A DNA stretch of 6,667 nucleotides from an uncultured Dialister sp. (GCA_900759415.1 CAAEVC010000017.1:1-6667); one strand, 5' to 3'. Shown: positions 1-5,896, counted from the first letter of the stretch. The notes: generated by a model not told the origin, from the sequence alone. Numbers and translations are program-made.

Positions 1-121
1 TCCCATCACTTGCGTTAAGATTGTGATGAGATTATACCATGACTGGGACATTTTCATTTGTGGTTACTTGAGACAATATCACTTGTGGTTCATAGTCGCT
101 CATCGCTCTCAATGGCCCTCC
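1..121. other. Non-coding left edge with a 22-base tandem repeat
   Basis: No convincing gene is visible. Two imperfect 22-base units lie in tandem at 45-66 and 70-91 (period 25, 17 of 22 positions equal). They begin GGGACA and GAGACA and both contain TTGTGGTT. Short subterminal repeats of this kind are seen at the ends of some insertion sequences, so this may be the edge of an element lying to the left, but no transposase sequence is in view. A small inverted repeat, CAATGG at 110-115 and CCATTG at 126-131, surrounds the -35 box of the tRNA promoter. Confidence 0.4.
31..39 (-). promoter_or_regulatory. Possible leftward extended -10 promoter
   Basis: On the minus strand the sequence TGGTATAAT gives a perfect TATAAT preceded by the extended -10 TG. 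No good -35 box lies 16-18 bases upstream. It would transcribe out of the left edge of the window, so its target cannot be seen. The call rests on the motif alone. Confidence 0.3.
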
Positions 122-150
122 TTGACCATTGGGGGCCTGTCTTATATAAT
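122..150 (+). promoter_or_regulatory. Sigma-70 promoter of the tRNA-Leu gene
   Basis: TTGACC at 122-127 and TATAAT at 145-150 are separated by exactly 17 bases, which is close to the consensus. Transcription would start near 157, leaving only a few bases of leader before the mature tRNA at 164. This agrees with a short, strongly expressed stable-RNA transcript. The -35 box lies inside the inverted repeat 110-131. Confidence 0.8.
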
Positions 151-163
151 TAGTAATGTTCAT

Positions 164-247
164 GCGAGCGTGGCGGAATTGGTAGACGCACAGGATTTAG
201 GATCCTGCGCCTTGTGCATGGGGGTTCGAGTCCCTTCGCTCGCACCA
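164..247 (+). tRNA. tRNA-Leu (anticodon UAG)
   Basis: A full class II cloverleaf can be drawn. The acceptor stem is GCGAGCG (164-170) paired with CGCTCGC (237-243), followed by discriminator A244 and an encoded CCA (245-247). The D arm contains the usual GG and TAGACGC. The anticodon stem is CAGGA (191-195) with TCCTG (203-207), and the seven-base loop TTTAGGA places TAG at 198-200. The long variable arm (about 208-219) is expected for leucine tRNA. The T loop is TTCGAGT. The anticodon UAG reads CUA and, by wobble, other CUN leucine codons. The gene stands alone with its own promoter and terminator. Confidence 0.97.
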
Positions 248-248
248 T

Positions 249-296
249 AAAAGAGAGTGAATGAAATGGGTGTCCATTTCGTTCACTCTCTTTTTA
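249..296 (+). terminator. Strong intrinsic terminator of tRNA-Leu
   Basis: The 21-base arm 249-269 pairs with 274-294 through a four-base GTGT loop, with a single G-T pair. It ends in a T run at 291-295. It begins two bases after the tRNA CCA end and is the obvious terminator of the tRNA transcript. The A-rich left base of the stem means it could also work on the opposite strand. Confidence 0.92.
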
Positions 297-321
297 TTTG
301 CAGGAATAAATCATAGGATGG

Positions 322-355
322 TGGCGGAGCTATTCAATTCACATCAGCTCCGCTA
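322..355. promoter_or_regulatory. Hairpin overlapping the upstream part of the DUF2939 promoter
   Basis: TGGCGGAGCT at 322-331 and AGCTCCGCTA at 346-355 pair over 10 positions (eight perfect, then one G-T and one T-A) around a 14-base loop. There is no T run, so a terminator is unlikely. The right arm covers the place where the -35 box of the next gene should be, so it may be an operator or a structured spacer. Confidence 0.35.
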
Positions 356-376
356 GTGATATGCCATTATTTCCGC

Positions 377-382
377 TATAAT
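377..382 (+). promoter_or_regulatory. Candidate -10 box for the DUF2939 gene
   Basis: A perfect TATAAT lies 24 bases before the start codon. The hexamer at the expected -35 position (TAGTGA, 354-359) matches the consensus at only three places, so the promoter is either weak, activator-dependent or wrongly assigned. The strong terminator at 249-296 makes an independent promoter for this gene necessary. Confidence 0.5.
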
Positions 383-405
383 AGAACCAAAAGAAAGGAG
401 ATATC

Positions 406-990
406 ATGAATATACTGAAAAAACTAATCGTCATCGTCGTTGTTATCATTCTTGCGGCTGCAGGCTGGTACTTCTTTTACTGGTCCAAGACTCCTGCCTA
501 TGCAGCTGGAGAAATTCAGCAGGCAGTACAGAAGAAAGATCTTCAGCTTTTCAAAGAGCATGTGGATATGGAAAGAGTTTATTCTTATGCTATCGATGAT
601 GTGGCTTCCTATCTGGGAGCAGACGGCAAACCGGAACACGGTATAGCTGCTTCCATCCTGAAGCTTCTCAAAAAGCAGGCGGTGGATCAGCTGGTCAAAG
701 AAACGGAAGCAAAATTCCAAAATGGAGCGGATAAAGAATCCAGCCAGGCGGGGAAGATCATGACCGCTTACCTTGGTTCATCGGCTCTCTCTATGACCGA
801 TATACTGGATGTAAAACAGGAGGGAGATAAAGCCATCGCCAGTGTCAAACTCCATGATAAGAAACTGAATAAAGATTTTACGTGGAAAGTGCAGATGGAA
901 AAAGATGTAAATGGCACATGGACCGCCACCCGCATCATCAATCTGAAAGAATATATCAATGAAAGACTGGAAGCGGAAAAAGGGCAATAA
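406..990 (+). CDS. DUF2939-type membrane-anchored protein of unknown function
   Basis: This 194-residue protein has an N-terminal positive patch (KK at residues 5-6) and one hydrophobic segment of about residues 7-24, rich in V, I, A and G. That suggests a signal anchor with the rest of the chain outside the cytoplasmic face. No lipoprotein Cys is present. The following stretch, residues 29-56 (SKTPAYAA then a charged helix ending in HVDMERV), resembles the start of DUF2939 proteins, which typically have a short Pro-Tyr-Ala/Ser segment, a helix, and a KHVD-like motif. The C-terminal half alternates charged and hydrophobic residues and ends in a TWTATRIINL strand typical of the family. The start is fixed by AAGGAG at 395-400, five bases before ATG. 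The gene has its own terminator, so it appears monocistronic. The family has no established biochemical role and I infer none. Confidence 0.85.
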   Translation: MNILKKLIVIVVVIILAAAGWYFFYWSKTPAYAAGEIQQAVQKKDLQLFKEHVDMERVYSYAIDDVASYLGADGKPEHGIAASILKLLKKQAVDQLVKETEAKFQNGADKESSQAGKIMTAYLGSSALSMTDILDVKQEGDKAIASVKLHDKKLNKDFTWKVQMEKDVNGTWTATRIINLKEYINERLEAEKGQ

Positions 991-1023
991 AAAAGTGGGT
1001 TGTGCAATGCACAGCCCGCTTTT
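991..1023 (+). terminator. Intrinsic terminator after the DUF2939 gene
   Basis: AAAAGTGGGTTGTGC (991-1005) pairs with GCACAGCCCGCTTTT (1009-1023) around an AAT loop, with two G-T pairs. The right arm ends in TTTT. It begins directly after the TAA stop codon. Confidence 0.88.
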
Positions 1024-1047
1024 CTGATGGTCTTATGGCTCATGGCA

Positions 1048-1068
1048 GAAAAGGGCGCAGCCCTTTTC
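1048..1068 (-). terminator. Intrinsic terminator of the aldehyde dehydrogenase gene (probably bidirectional)
   Basis: GAAAAGGGC (1048-1056) and GCCCTTTTC (1060-1068) form a perfect nine-base stem with a three-base loop. On the minus strand the hairpin ends in TTTTC, two bases after the TAA stop of the aldehyde dehydrogenase. As the flanking A and T runs are symmetrical, it can also stop rightward readthrough from the convergent DUF2939 gene. Confidence 0.8.
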
Positions 1069-1069
1069 C

Positions 1070-2491
1070 TTATTTCCCGGAGTCGAAGAGAGCTTTCTGC
1101 TGGGTGAATTCAATCATGCCGTAGATGCCGCCTTCTCTTCCGATGCCGCTTTCTTTGTAGCCGCCGAAGGGAGCTGCGGTGTCTCTGGGGCTGGCGTTGA
1201 TGTAGACGTTGCCGGCCTGGATTTTTCTTGCGATTTCGATGGCTTTTTCTTTGGGGCCGTAGACGCCGGCGTTGAGGCCGTATCTGACGTCGTTAGCGAT
1301 TTCGACTGCTTCTTTTTCGTCTTTGTAGGTGATGACAGAGAGAACTGGTCCGAAGATTTCGTCCTGAGCGATGGTCATGTCGTTTCTTACGTCAGTGAAG
1401 ATGACTGGGGGGATGTAGTATCCCTTTTCATAAGAATCAGGAAGGCCGCCGAGGAGGAGGCGAGCACCTTCGTCCATGCCTTTTTTGATGTAGCTGGAGA
1501 TCTTTCTGTACTGTGCCATGGAGGAGACGGGACCCAGTTTTACGTCATGGTCAGCGGGATCTCCGACAGTGTATTCTTTTGCGATTTCTACGAGCTGCTT
1601 TTCGATCGTTTCTTTTTCACTTTCCGGGATGAGGAGACGGGAGAATGCGGTGCAGGTCTGCCCGGAGTTGAGGAAGATGCTGTTGAAGCAGAGACGGATT
1701 GGTTCGGAGTAGTCATGGTCTTCTTTAGGAAGGATGATGTAGGGGGATTTGCCGCCCAGTTCAAGGCTGATGTGTTTGACGGATTCCAGTGCGTTCTTTG
1801 CAACGGTGACACCGCCGGAGGTGGAGCCTGTGAAGGAGATCATGTTGACGAGAGGATGGGAGGAGAGGGTATTTCCCACTTCTCCGCCCCGTCCGGTGAC
1901 GAGGTTAAAGACGCCTCTTGGGAATCCTGCTTTTTCAAAGGCATCGGCCAGATAGTAGGAGGAAAGGGGGGTGTGCTGGCTTGGTTTCAGGATGACTGTG
2001 TTCCCCATGAGAAGGGCAGGGATGATTTTCTGGATGACCTGTCCCAGTGGATAGTTCCATGGGGTGATGCAGCCGATGACGCCTACCGGTTCTCTGTAGA
2101 TGGTGGAGTATTCCATTTTTTCTACCATAGGAACCTTGGGAGCAAGGTCGATGTAGGAACGGGTGCGGGTGTACTGGTATTCTACCTGGGATGATTTGGT
2201 AAATCCATAGGGGGAGCCCAGTTCTTTGATGGTGATGTCGATAAGGTCTTCTTCCTGGGATCTGAAGATGGCGAGGAATTTTTCCATAAGGTCGATCCGT
2301 TCCTGGAGTGTAAGGGCAGACCAGGTAGGAAATGCTCTGTGAGCGGCTCTGGCAGCTCTGTCCACGTCTTCTCCGTTTCCTGCAGGAACACGGGCAAAGA
2401 TTTTCCGGGTGGCCGGGTTTTCTACGTCAATGAAATCGCCGGATGCAGAGGGTACCCAGACGCCGTCGATGTACAGTTTTTCAAAATCCAT
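1070..2491 (-). CDS. NAD(P)-dependent aldehyde dehydrogenase
   Basis: This is a complete 473-residue cytoplasmic member of the aldehyde dehydrogenase superfamily, which oxidises an aldehyde to its carboxylic acid with NAD or NADP. All catalytic landmarks are present. These are the oxyanion Asn146 in TPWNYP, Lys169 in LKPS for cofactor binding, the Rossmann-type FTGSTSG at 220-226, the general base Glu244 in LELGGKSP, the nucleophile Cys280 in SGQTC, Glu378 in EIFGP, and the C-terminal PFGGYKESGIGRE at 441-453. The overall pattern resembles the broad-specificity group annotated as AldA/DhaS in Firmicutes, but the natural substrate cannot be read from sequence. The start is set by AAAGGAGG on the minus strand (2497-2504), five bases before ATG. 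The gene is monocistronic and convergent with DUF2939. Towards the C-terminus its codons end mostly in C (AAC, GGC, ATC, TAC), more so than the neighbouring genes, which suggests high expression. Confidence 0.95.
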   Translation of the reverse strand: MDFEKLYIDGVWVPSASGDFIDVENPATRKIFARVPAGNGEDVDRAARAAHRAFPTWSALTLQERIDLMEKFLAIFRSQEEDLIDITIKELGSPYGFTKSSQVEYQYTRTRSYIDLAPKVPMVEKMEYSTIYREPVGVIGCITPWNYPLGQVIQKIIPALLMGNTVILKPSQHTPLSSYYLADAFEKAGFPRGVFNLVTGRGGEVGNTLSSHPLVNMISFTGSTSGGVTVAKNALESVKHISLELGGKSPYIILPKEDHDYSEPIRLCFNSIFLNSGQTCTAFSRLLIPESEKETIEKQLVEIAKEYTVGDPADHDVKLGPVSSMAQYRKISSYIKKGMDEGARLLLGGLPDSYEKGYYIPPVIFTDVRNDMTIAQDEIFGPVLSVITYKDEKEAVEIANDVRYGLNAGVYGPKEKAIEIARKIQAGNVYINASPRDTAAPFGGYKESGIGREGGIYGMIEFTQQKALFDSGK

Positions 2492-2521
2492 AATAGCCTC
2501 CTTTAATGATGAATCATATTG

Positions 2522-2576
2522 AATTCTATAGATGAAATTCTATCTATATTATAGTCCTTTCGTAAAGGGATACAAT
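2522..2576 (-). promoter_or_regulatory. Promoter of the aldehyde dehydrogenase gene with candidate operators
   Basis: On the minus strand a perfect TATAAT lies at 2553-2548. A weak -35 (TTGTAT, 2575-2570) lies 16 bases upstream of it. A palindrome, CCTTT at 2556-2560 and AAAGG at 2564-2568, lies exactly between the two boxes. A second inverted repeat, ATAGAT at 2528-2533 and ATCTAT at 2542-2547, lies just downstream of the -10. Palindromes at these places are typical repressor sites, but no regulator gene is in the window and the site family is not recognised. Confidence 0.6.
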
Positions 2577-2623
2577 GGGAAGAATGGAAATTTTTAAGAC
2601 CTTGGGATAGTGGGAAGAAGACC

Positions 2624-2642
2624 TTTGTGCGAACATCGTTAC
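2624..2642 (+). repeat. Degenerate copy of the 19-base repeat core
   Basis: This stretch reads TTTGTGC, then GAACATCGTTAC. It matches the core of the longer repeat at 2811-2829 at 17 of 19 positions, so block A itself holds two copies of the core about 187 bases apart. The bases that follow diverge quickly. Confidence 0.6.
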
Positions 2643-2783
2643 AAACTGAACCCCTTTCCCCTCGACTTTCAGTCGAGGTACTTCCCCCGAATGAGAATCA
2701 CTTCGTAATTCTCATAGCTCGGCGTTCACTATAATTCATGCGTCGCTTTGCTCCTGTGAATCATGTTCACTGCACTCCTGGGG

Positions 2784-2838
2784 GCAGCGAGGCGTTTTCA
2801 ATGCTTTCCATTTGTGCAAACATGGTTACGAGAATCCC
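2784..2838 (+). repeat. 55-base dispersed repeat, copy 1
   Basis: It matches 6160-6214 at 50 of 55 positions without gaps and in the same orientation. It starts GCAGCGAG, includes ATGCTTTCCATTT, and ends ACGAGAATCCC. Its centre is nearly palindromic: CCA, TTTG, two bases, CAAA, then CATGG. The two copies lie about 3.4 kb apart on either side of the three-gene operon. Confidence 0.85.
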
Positions 2839-2887
2839 GAGGTGGAAGACACATTAAGGAGGCGGTATTGCCGACGAATATATAAAG

Positions 2888-2923
2888 ATTTCGGCGAAGC
2901 CGATATCCTTCACTCAACTCTCT
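2888..2923 (+). repeat. 36-base exact repeat, copy 1
   Basis: These 36 bases are identical to 6344-6379. They consist of a hairpin (TCGGC, GAA loop, GCCGA), then GATATCCTT, then CACTCAACTCTCT. The next stretch, to 2942, also recurs, but in block B it is found at 6291-6322, before the 36-base segment and not after it, so the block has been rearranged or partly duplicated. Confidence 0.88.
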
Positions 2924-2968
2924 AAACTCAAATCTCAACTCTGTCTTTTCCAACTCTGTCTTTCAATG

Positions 2969-3007
2969 AGGAAAGAAGAAATTGTTCTTTTTTCCTTATG
3001 CTATAAT
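2969..3007 (+). promoter_or_regulatory. Promoter of the three-gene operon, with an overlapping hairpin
   Basis: TATAAT at 3002-3007 is preceded by TG one base before it, making an extended -10. TTGTTC at 2982-2987 is only 14 bases upstream, too near for a normal -35, so the extended -10 probably carries the promoter. A 12-base stem, AGGAAAGAAGAA (2969-2980) with TTCTTTTTTCCT (2985-2996), fills the space upstream of the -10. It could be an operator, or an attenuating structure for transcripts arriving from upstream. The leader from about 3014 to the start codon is only some 40 bases, too short for a cobalamin riboswitch. Confidence 0.6.
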
Positions 3008-3054
3008 GAAAAATGTGGATTATAAAATAATGAGATCATATATAGGAGGTTTAC

Positions 3055-4107
3055 ATGGGATTACTGGATGAAACGCTTGCCCGCATCCAGCCTCTCGATC
3101 AGGAGGCTATGGAGAAGGCTGCCAGCCGCTGGAATGAACTGTATCTCGGTATGGGCAATCTGGGGAAAATGGAAAATATGGTGACTCAGTTTGCCGGTAT
3201 TACAGGAGAAGCTGTTCCGGAGATTCCGAAGTGCATGTGTGTGATTGCCTGTGCGGATCACGGGGTCTATGAGGAAGGAGTTTCTGCCTATCCTCAGTCC
3301 ACTACGGTCGGCATGACAAAATCATATGTGGAAGTGAAAGGTGCTTCTGCCAATGCGATGGCTTATTATTCCGGCTCTGACATGGTGGTAGTGGATGTAG
3401 GCATCAATGCGGATATGAGCGGCGTGAAAGGTCTCAGGAACCGCAAAATTGCCTGGGGCACGAAGAATATTGCCAAAGGTCCTGCCATGACAAGAGCGGA
3501 AGCTATCCAGTCCATTGAGACCGGTATCGAAATCGCTGAAGAGTTCGTGAGAAAGGGATACAAGATTTTCACCATCGGCGAAATGGGGATTTCCAATACT
3601 ACTTCTTCTGCGTGCATCATCGGGGTATTCAATCACTGGAATGCCATCGAAGTCACCGGCAGAGGGACCAATATTTCTGATGAACGGCTCCTCCACAAAA
3701 TCGAAGTGGTGCAGGCCGCTATGGATGTGAATCATCCGGACCCCAATGACGGTCTTGATGTGCTTGCCAAGGTGGGAGGATTTGAATTCGGCTGCATGAC
3801 CGGCGTCATCCTGGGCGCTGCGGCCAACCATGCCATGACCATTATCGACGGTTTCAATACGACTTCCAGTGCATGCATTGCAAAGGCTCTTTCTCCTGAA
3901 TCCGTCAATTATCTGATGGCGTCCCATCTTTCCATGGAACAGGCGCATAAGAAGTCTCTGGCAGCTCTCGGACTGACAGAATACATTGATCTGGATTTCC
4001 GTCTCGGCGAAGCTATCGGTGCCGGGATCCAGACGAAAATGTTTGACCTGGCTCTTTCCGTGTTCCGGGAATGTGCCACAAAAGAAGAAGCGGGGGTGAA
4101 AGCATGA
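3055..4107 (+). CDS. cobT: CobT/ArsAB-type nicotinate-nucleotide:base phosphoribosyltransferase, catalytic-type subunit
   Basis: This cytoplasmic enzyme, 350 residues and thus of normal CobT length, should transfer ribose phosphate from nicotinate mononucleotide to a base, giving the alpha-ribotide used as the lower ligand of a cobamide. The CobT signatures are intact: NLGKME at 35-40, ADHGVYEEGVSAYPQ at 67-81, VVDVGI at 112-117, GEMGISNTT at 175-183 with Glu176, GRGTNISDE at 202-210, the IDGFNTT segment at 264-270, and RLGEAIGAG at 316-324. Glu319 aligns with the Salmonella catalytic base Glu317. The start is set by AGGAGG at 3044-3049. A second CobT homologue follows with an ATGA overlap. 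In Sporomusa two adjacent CobT homologues, ArsA and ArsB, form a heterodimer that activates phenol and p-cresol, and this pair fits that pattern. I cannot tell from memory which of the two names applies to this copy, and a conventional benzimidazole substrate is not excluded. Confidence 0.9.
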   Translation: MGLLDETLARIQPLDQEAMEKAASRWNELYLGMGNLGKMENMVTQFAGITGEAVPEIPKCMCVIACADHGVYEEGVSAYPQSTTVGMTKSYVEVKGASANAMAYYSGSDMVVVDVGINADMSGVKGLRNRKIAWGTKNIAKGPAMTRAEAIQSIETGIEIAEEFVRKGYKIFTIGEMGISNTTSSACIIGVFNHWNAIEVTGRGTNISDERLLHKIEVVQAAMDVNHPDPNDGLDVLAKVGGFEFGCMTGVILGAAANHAMTIIDGFNTTSSACIAKALSPESVNYLMASHLSMEQAHKKSLAALGLTEYIDLDFRLGEAIGAGIQTKMFDLALSVFRECATKEEAGVKA

Positions 4108-5123
4108 GTTTTCCAGTATTAGATGAAGAAATCATAAAGGCCTGCCAGCTGTATGTGGATAATCTGATCAAGCCCCTCCATTCTCTGGGAAAACTAGAAG
4201 AAATGGCGGTCCGCATCGCAGGGATTACAAGGGATGTAAAGCCCACCTATCTGAATAAGGCGGTTGTCATTTTTGGCGGCGATACGGCGGTTGATGGAGA
4301 AAATAAGACAAAGGGACAGCTGTCTCACGATGAAATGAAGCTGGTAGCCCAGGGTTACGGTCCGGTGAATGTGATTGCAAGAAAGCTGGATTTCCCGGTC
4401 TATGTAATCGATGCAGGTCTTGAAAAGGACACTTCCGATATTGAAGGGGTGCTCACGAAGAAGGTCATTTCCGGCACCCATCAGGGTCATCCTGCCATGG
4501 ATGATGATGTGACAGAAGCGGCTATTTCCTTGGGCATGTCGGTGGCAAAGAGCGTGGCAGCCCAGGGCGTGCAGGCTGTAGGTCTTGGAAATATCGGGGA
4601 ACGGTCCCTCCTTTCTGCTCTGGCAGTCACTGCTTCCATCATGAAGGAAGATATCCAGAAAGTGTCTTCTAAGGCAGGTTTCCAGATCCAGCTTTCCGGC
4701 ATCGGTAATTTTGCTGAAAATCCGGTAGGTAATCTTTCAGAAGTAGGTTCTGCAGAAATTGCGGCTCTCTTCGGTTTTATAGTAGAAGCAGCAAGACGGG
4801 GACTCATCGTCGTATTTGACAATGCAGTCACCGGAGCGGCTGTACTGGCAGCTGTAACCTGCTATCCGGAAATCAAGAATTTCGTATTCCCTTCTGTTCA
4901 TTATGAAGAACCGGTCCATCAGATGCAGATGCAGAAACTGGGAATGAAGGCATTCCTTCACTATGATCTGACAGAAGCGGAAGGTTTTGGCTCGTCCCTT
5001 GGCCTTTCTCTTCTCGACGCATCTATTGATATGTTGAACCAGATGAAAACTTTCGGCGCTGCCGGCGTATCGGTAGCAGAAGACGGACCAGGAAAGGGAC
5101 GGCAGAGTGAGGACGTGAAATAA
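4104..5123 (+). CDS. Diverged CobT paralogue, probable second subunit of an ArsAB-type enzyme
   Basis: This 339-residue protein aligns with the preceding gene over its whole length but is much changed. Shared points are SLGKLEEM at 27-34, VIDAG at 101-105, the stretch SAEIAALFGFIVEAA at 216-230, and LTEAEGFG at 289-296. There, Glu291 occupies the place of the catalytic Glu. Several other active-site motifs are altered. DHG becomes DTA at 60-62, GEMGISNTT becomes GNIGERSLL at 162-170 (the Glu is Asn163), DGF becomes DNA, and the GRGT loop is missing. I infer a partner subunit that cannot act alone, as in the Sporomusa heterodimer, where both subunits are needed. The ATG at 4104 is preferred over the upstream one at 4071, because it gives the ATGA overlap with the upstream stop, follows a GGGGGTG ribosome site at 4092-4098, and begins where CobT homology begins. 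Confidence 0.85.
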   Translation: MSFPVLDEEIIKACQLYVDNLIKPLHSLGKLEEMAVRIAGITRDVKPTYLNKAVVIFGGDTAVDGENKTKGQLSHDEMKLVAQGYGPVNVIARKLDFPVYVIDAGLEKDTSDIEGVLTKKVISGTHQGHPAMDDDVTEAAISLGMSVAKSVAAQGVQAVGLGNIGERSLLSALAVTASIMKEDIQKVSSKAGFQIQLSGIGNFAENPVGNLSEVGSAEIAALFGFIVEAARRGLIVVFDNAVTGAAVLAAVTCYPEIKNFVFPSVHYEEPVHQMQMQKLGMKAFLHYDLTEAEGFGSSLGLSLLDASIDMLNQMKTFGAAGVSVAEDGPGKGRQSEDVK

Positions 5124-5896
5124 TGAAAGCTCTCTTTGTGAAATGCTACGGGAAACTGACAGTAGATATGATGATTGGCGGACTCATTGATATGGGAGTC
5201 CCTATCGTCTATCTGAAGGCGAAACTGAAGGATGCAGGACTTCCAGAGACTTTCCTGGAAAAGCCGAATCCAAAAGCACAGATTTCTGCCCATTACTTCC
5301 ATATACCGCCAGTATTTTCAGCGGATCCTTTGAAGGAAAGCAGACTCTTTGGCCGCTGGAAGACCATTTGCGAAAAGGGAAATCCGGACTGGGAAGAAAA
5401 GGGCTGGAAGGTCCTTTCCCTTCTGACCGCAGAAGGTGCTGCTGTACTGGGAAAGAATAAGGAAGAAGCAGATTTCACGGAACTCAAGATAGGGGAAGAA
5501 AATCTTACCTCCCTTTATCTCTTCCTCGCATGCCTTGATTATCTGGATGTGGATGGTCTCTTTGCTGTGCCTTTCTCTACAAAAGAAGGAAAAACAGCAG
5601 AAGGTAAGGCTTCTTTTGCCATCCTCAAAGATGCGGTTTCCACCGCCGGCGTTCCGGTAGATACTGACGGCATCCATCCCTTCGCTTCTGCCCTCCTTCA
5701 GGGACTTGCCATCTCCTTCACACCAGTTGATGGCCGCTTCCTCCTGGACACCACCGGTTATGGCAGCGCCAGCGCAGAAAAACCGGCAGGAGAAAATACG
5801 GTGGCAGAATATCTCGGGTATTTCACAGACCGGGGAGAATCTATCTTCAGCCCTCATATGAAAGTCTTTGGCACATTGACTGATAAGGATTATTGA
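5123..5896 (+). CDS. Stand-alone LarC N-terminal-domain-like protein with degenerate metal-site motifs
   Basis: The 257-residue cytoplasmic protein is not a textbook family member, but it can be laid along the N-terminal domain (LarC1) of LarC/DUF111. Residues 1-25 (ALFVKCYG to DMMIGGLIDMG) match the LarC opening, in which FSGISGDM leads into LGALLDLG. Residues 101-120 match the AEAKVHG region, 135-150 (ACLDYLDVDGLFAVP) match the segment after HFHEVGAxD, and 184-214 (HPFASALLQGL to TGYGS) match the TPTGAALL to GYG segment. LarC inserts nickel into the pincer nucleotide cofactor. Here the His-rich run is reduced to AHYFH (56-60), and HFHEVGAxD is replaced by DFTELKIGE (117-125), so nickel chemistry is doubtful. 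The CTP-using LarC2 half is absent. The TAATG overlap with the CobT paralogue, and GAGGA at 5109-5113, show translational coupling. The actual function is unknown. Confidence 0.7.
   Translation: MKALFVKCYGKLTVDMMIGGLIDMGVPIVYLKAKLKDAGLPETFLEKPNPKAQISAHYFHIPPVFSADPLKESRLFGRWKTICEKGNPDWEEKGWKVLSLLTAEGAAVLGKNKEEADFTELKIGEENLTSLYLFLACLDYLDVDGLFAVPFSTKEGKTAEGKASFAILKDAVSTAGVPVDTDGIHPFASALLQGLAISFTPVDGRFLLDTTGYGSASAEKPAGENTVAEYLGYFTDRGESIFSPHMKVFGTLTDKDY

Larger units (their letters stand above)
2577..2968. repeat. Intergenic repeat block A (left copy)
   Basis: This region has no gene but is dense with small inverted repeats. An 8-base stem with loop TTC is at 2660-2678. ATGAGAAT at 2691-2698 pairs with ATTCTCAT at 2708-2715 around a nine-base loop, within which AC and GT can pair further. 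GTGAA and TTCAC form a stem at 2756-2770, and TCGGC and GCCGA pair around GAA at 2891-2903. Much of 2784-2942 recurs in block B on the far side of the cobamide-type operon, in the same orientation. The motif CTCAACTCT recurs at several places. The block looks like a family of dispersed intergenic repeats, not a decayed gene or a CRISPR. Confidence 0.7.

Noticed and set aside
32..103. A 23-codon minus-strand frame starting ATG at 103
   Set aside because: Only a weak purine stretch stands in front of it, the peptide is unremarkable, and it covers the tandem repeat.
23..250. A 75-codon open frame on the plus strand across the tRNA
   Set aside because: It runs through the whole tRNA gene and its promoter and has no proper ribosome site.
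1547..2194. A 215-codon plus-strand frame inside the aldehyde dehydrogenase gene
   Set aside because: It is antisense to a fully motif-bearing enzyme. The long open frame follows from that gene's skewed third positions.
2577..3054. A cobalamin or other riboswitch before the CobT-type genes
   Set aside because: I could not find the conserved B12-box type core, and the candidate promoter lies downstream of the structured part.
3322..3948. A 208-codon minus-strand frame antisense to the first CobT-type gene
   Set aside because: The sense strand carries all CobT motifs, and the antisense peptide is His- and Arg-rich without a recognisable domain.
4071..4103. An upstream ATG start for the second CobT-type gene
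   Set aside because: It would add 11 residues not typical of CobT, lies deep in the previous gene, and lacks the good ribosome site found before 4104.
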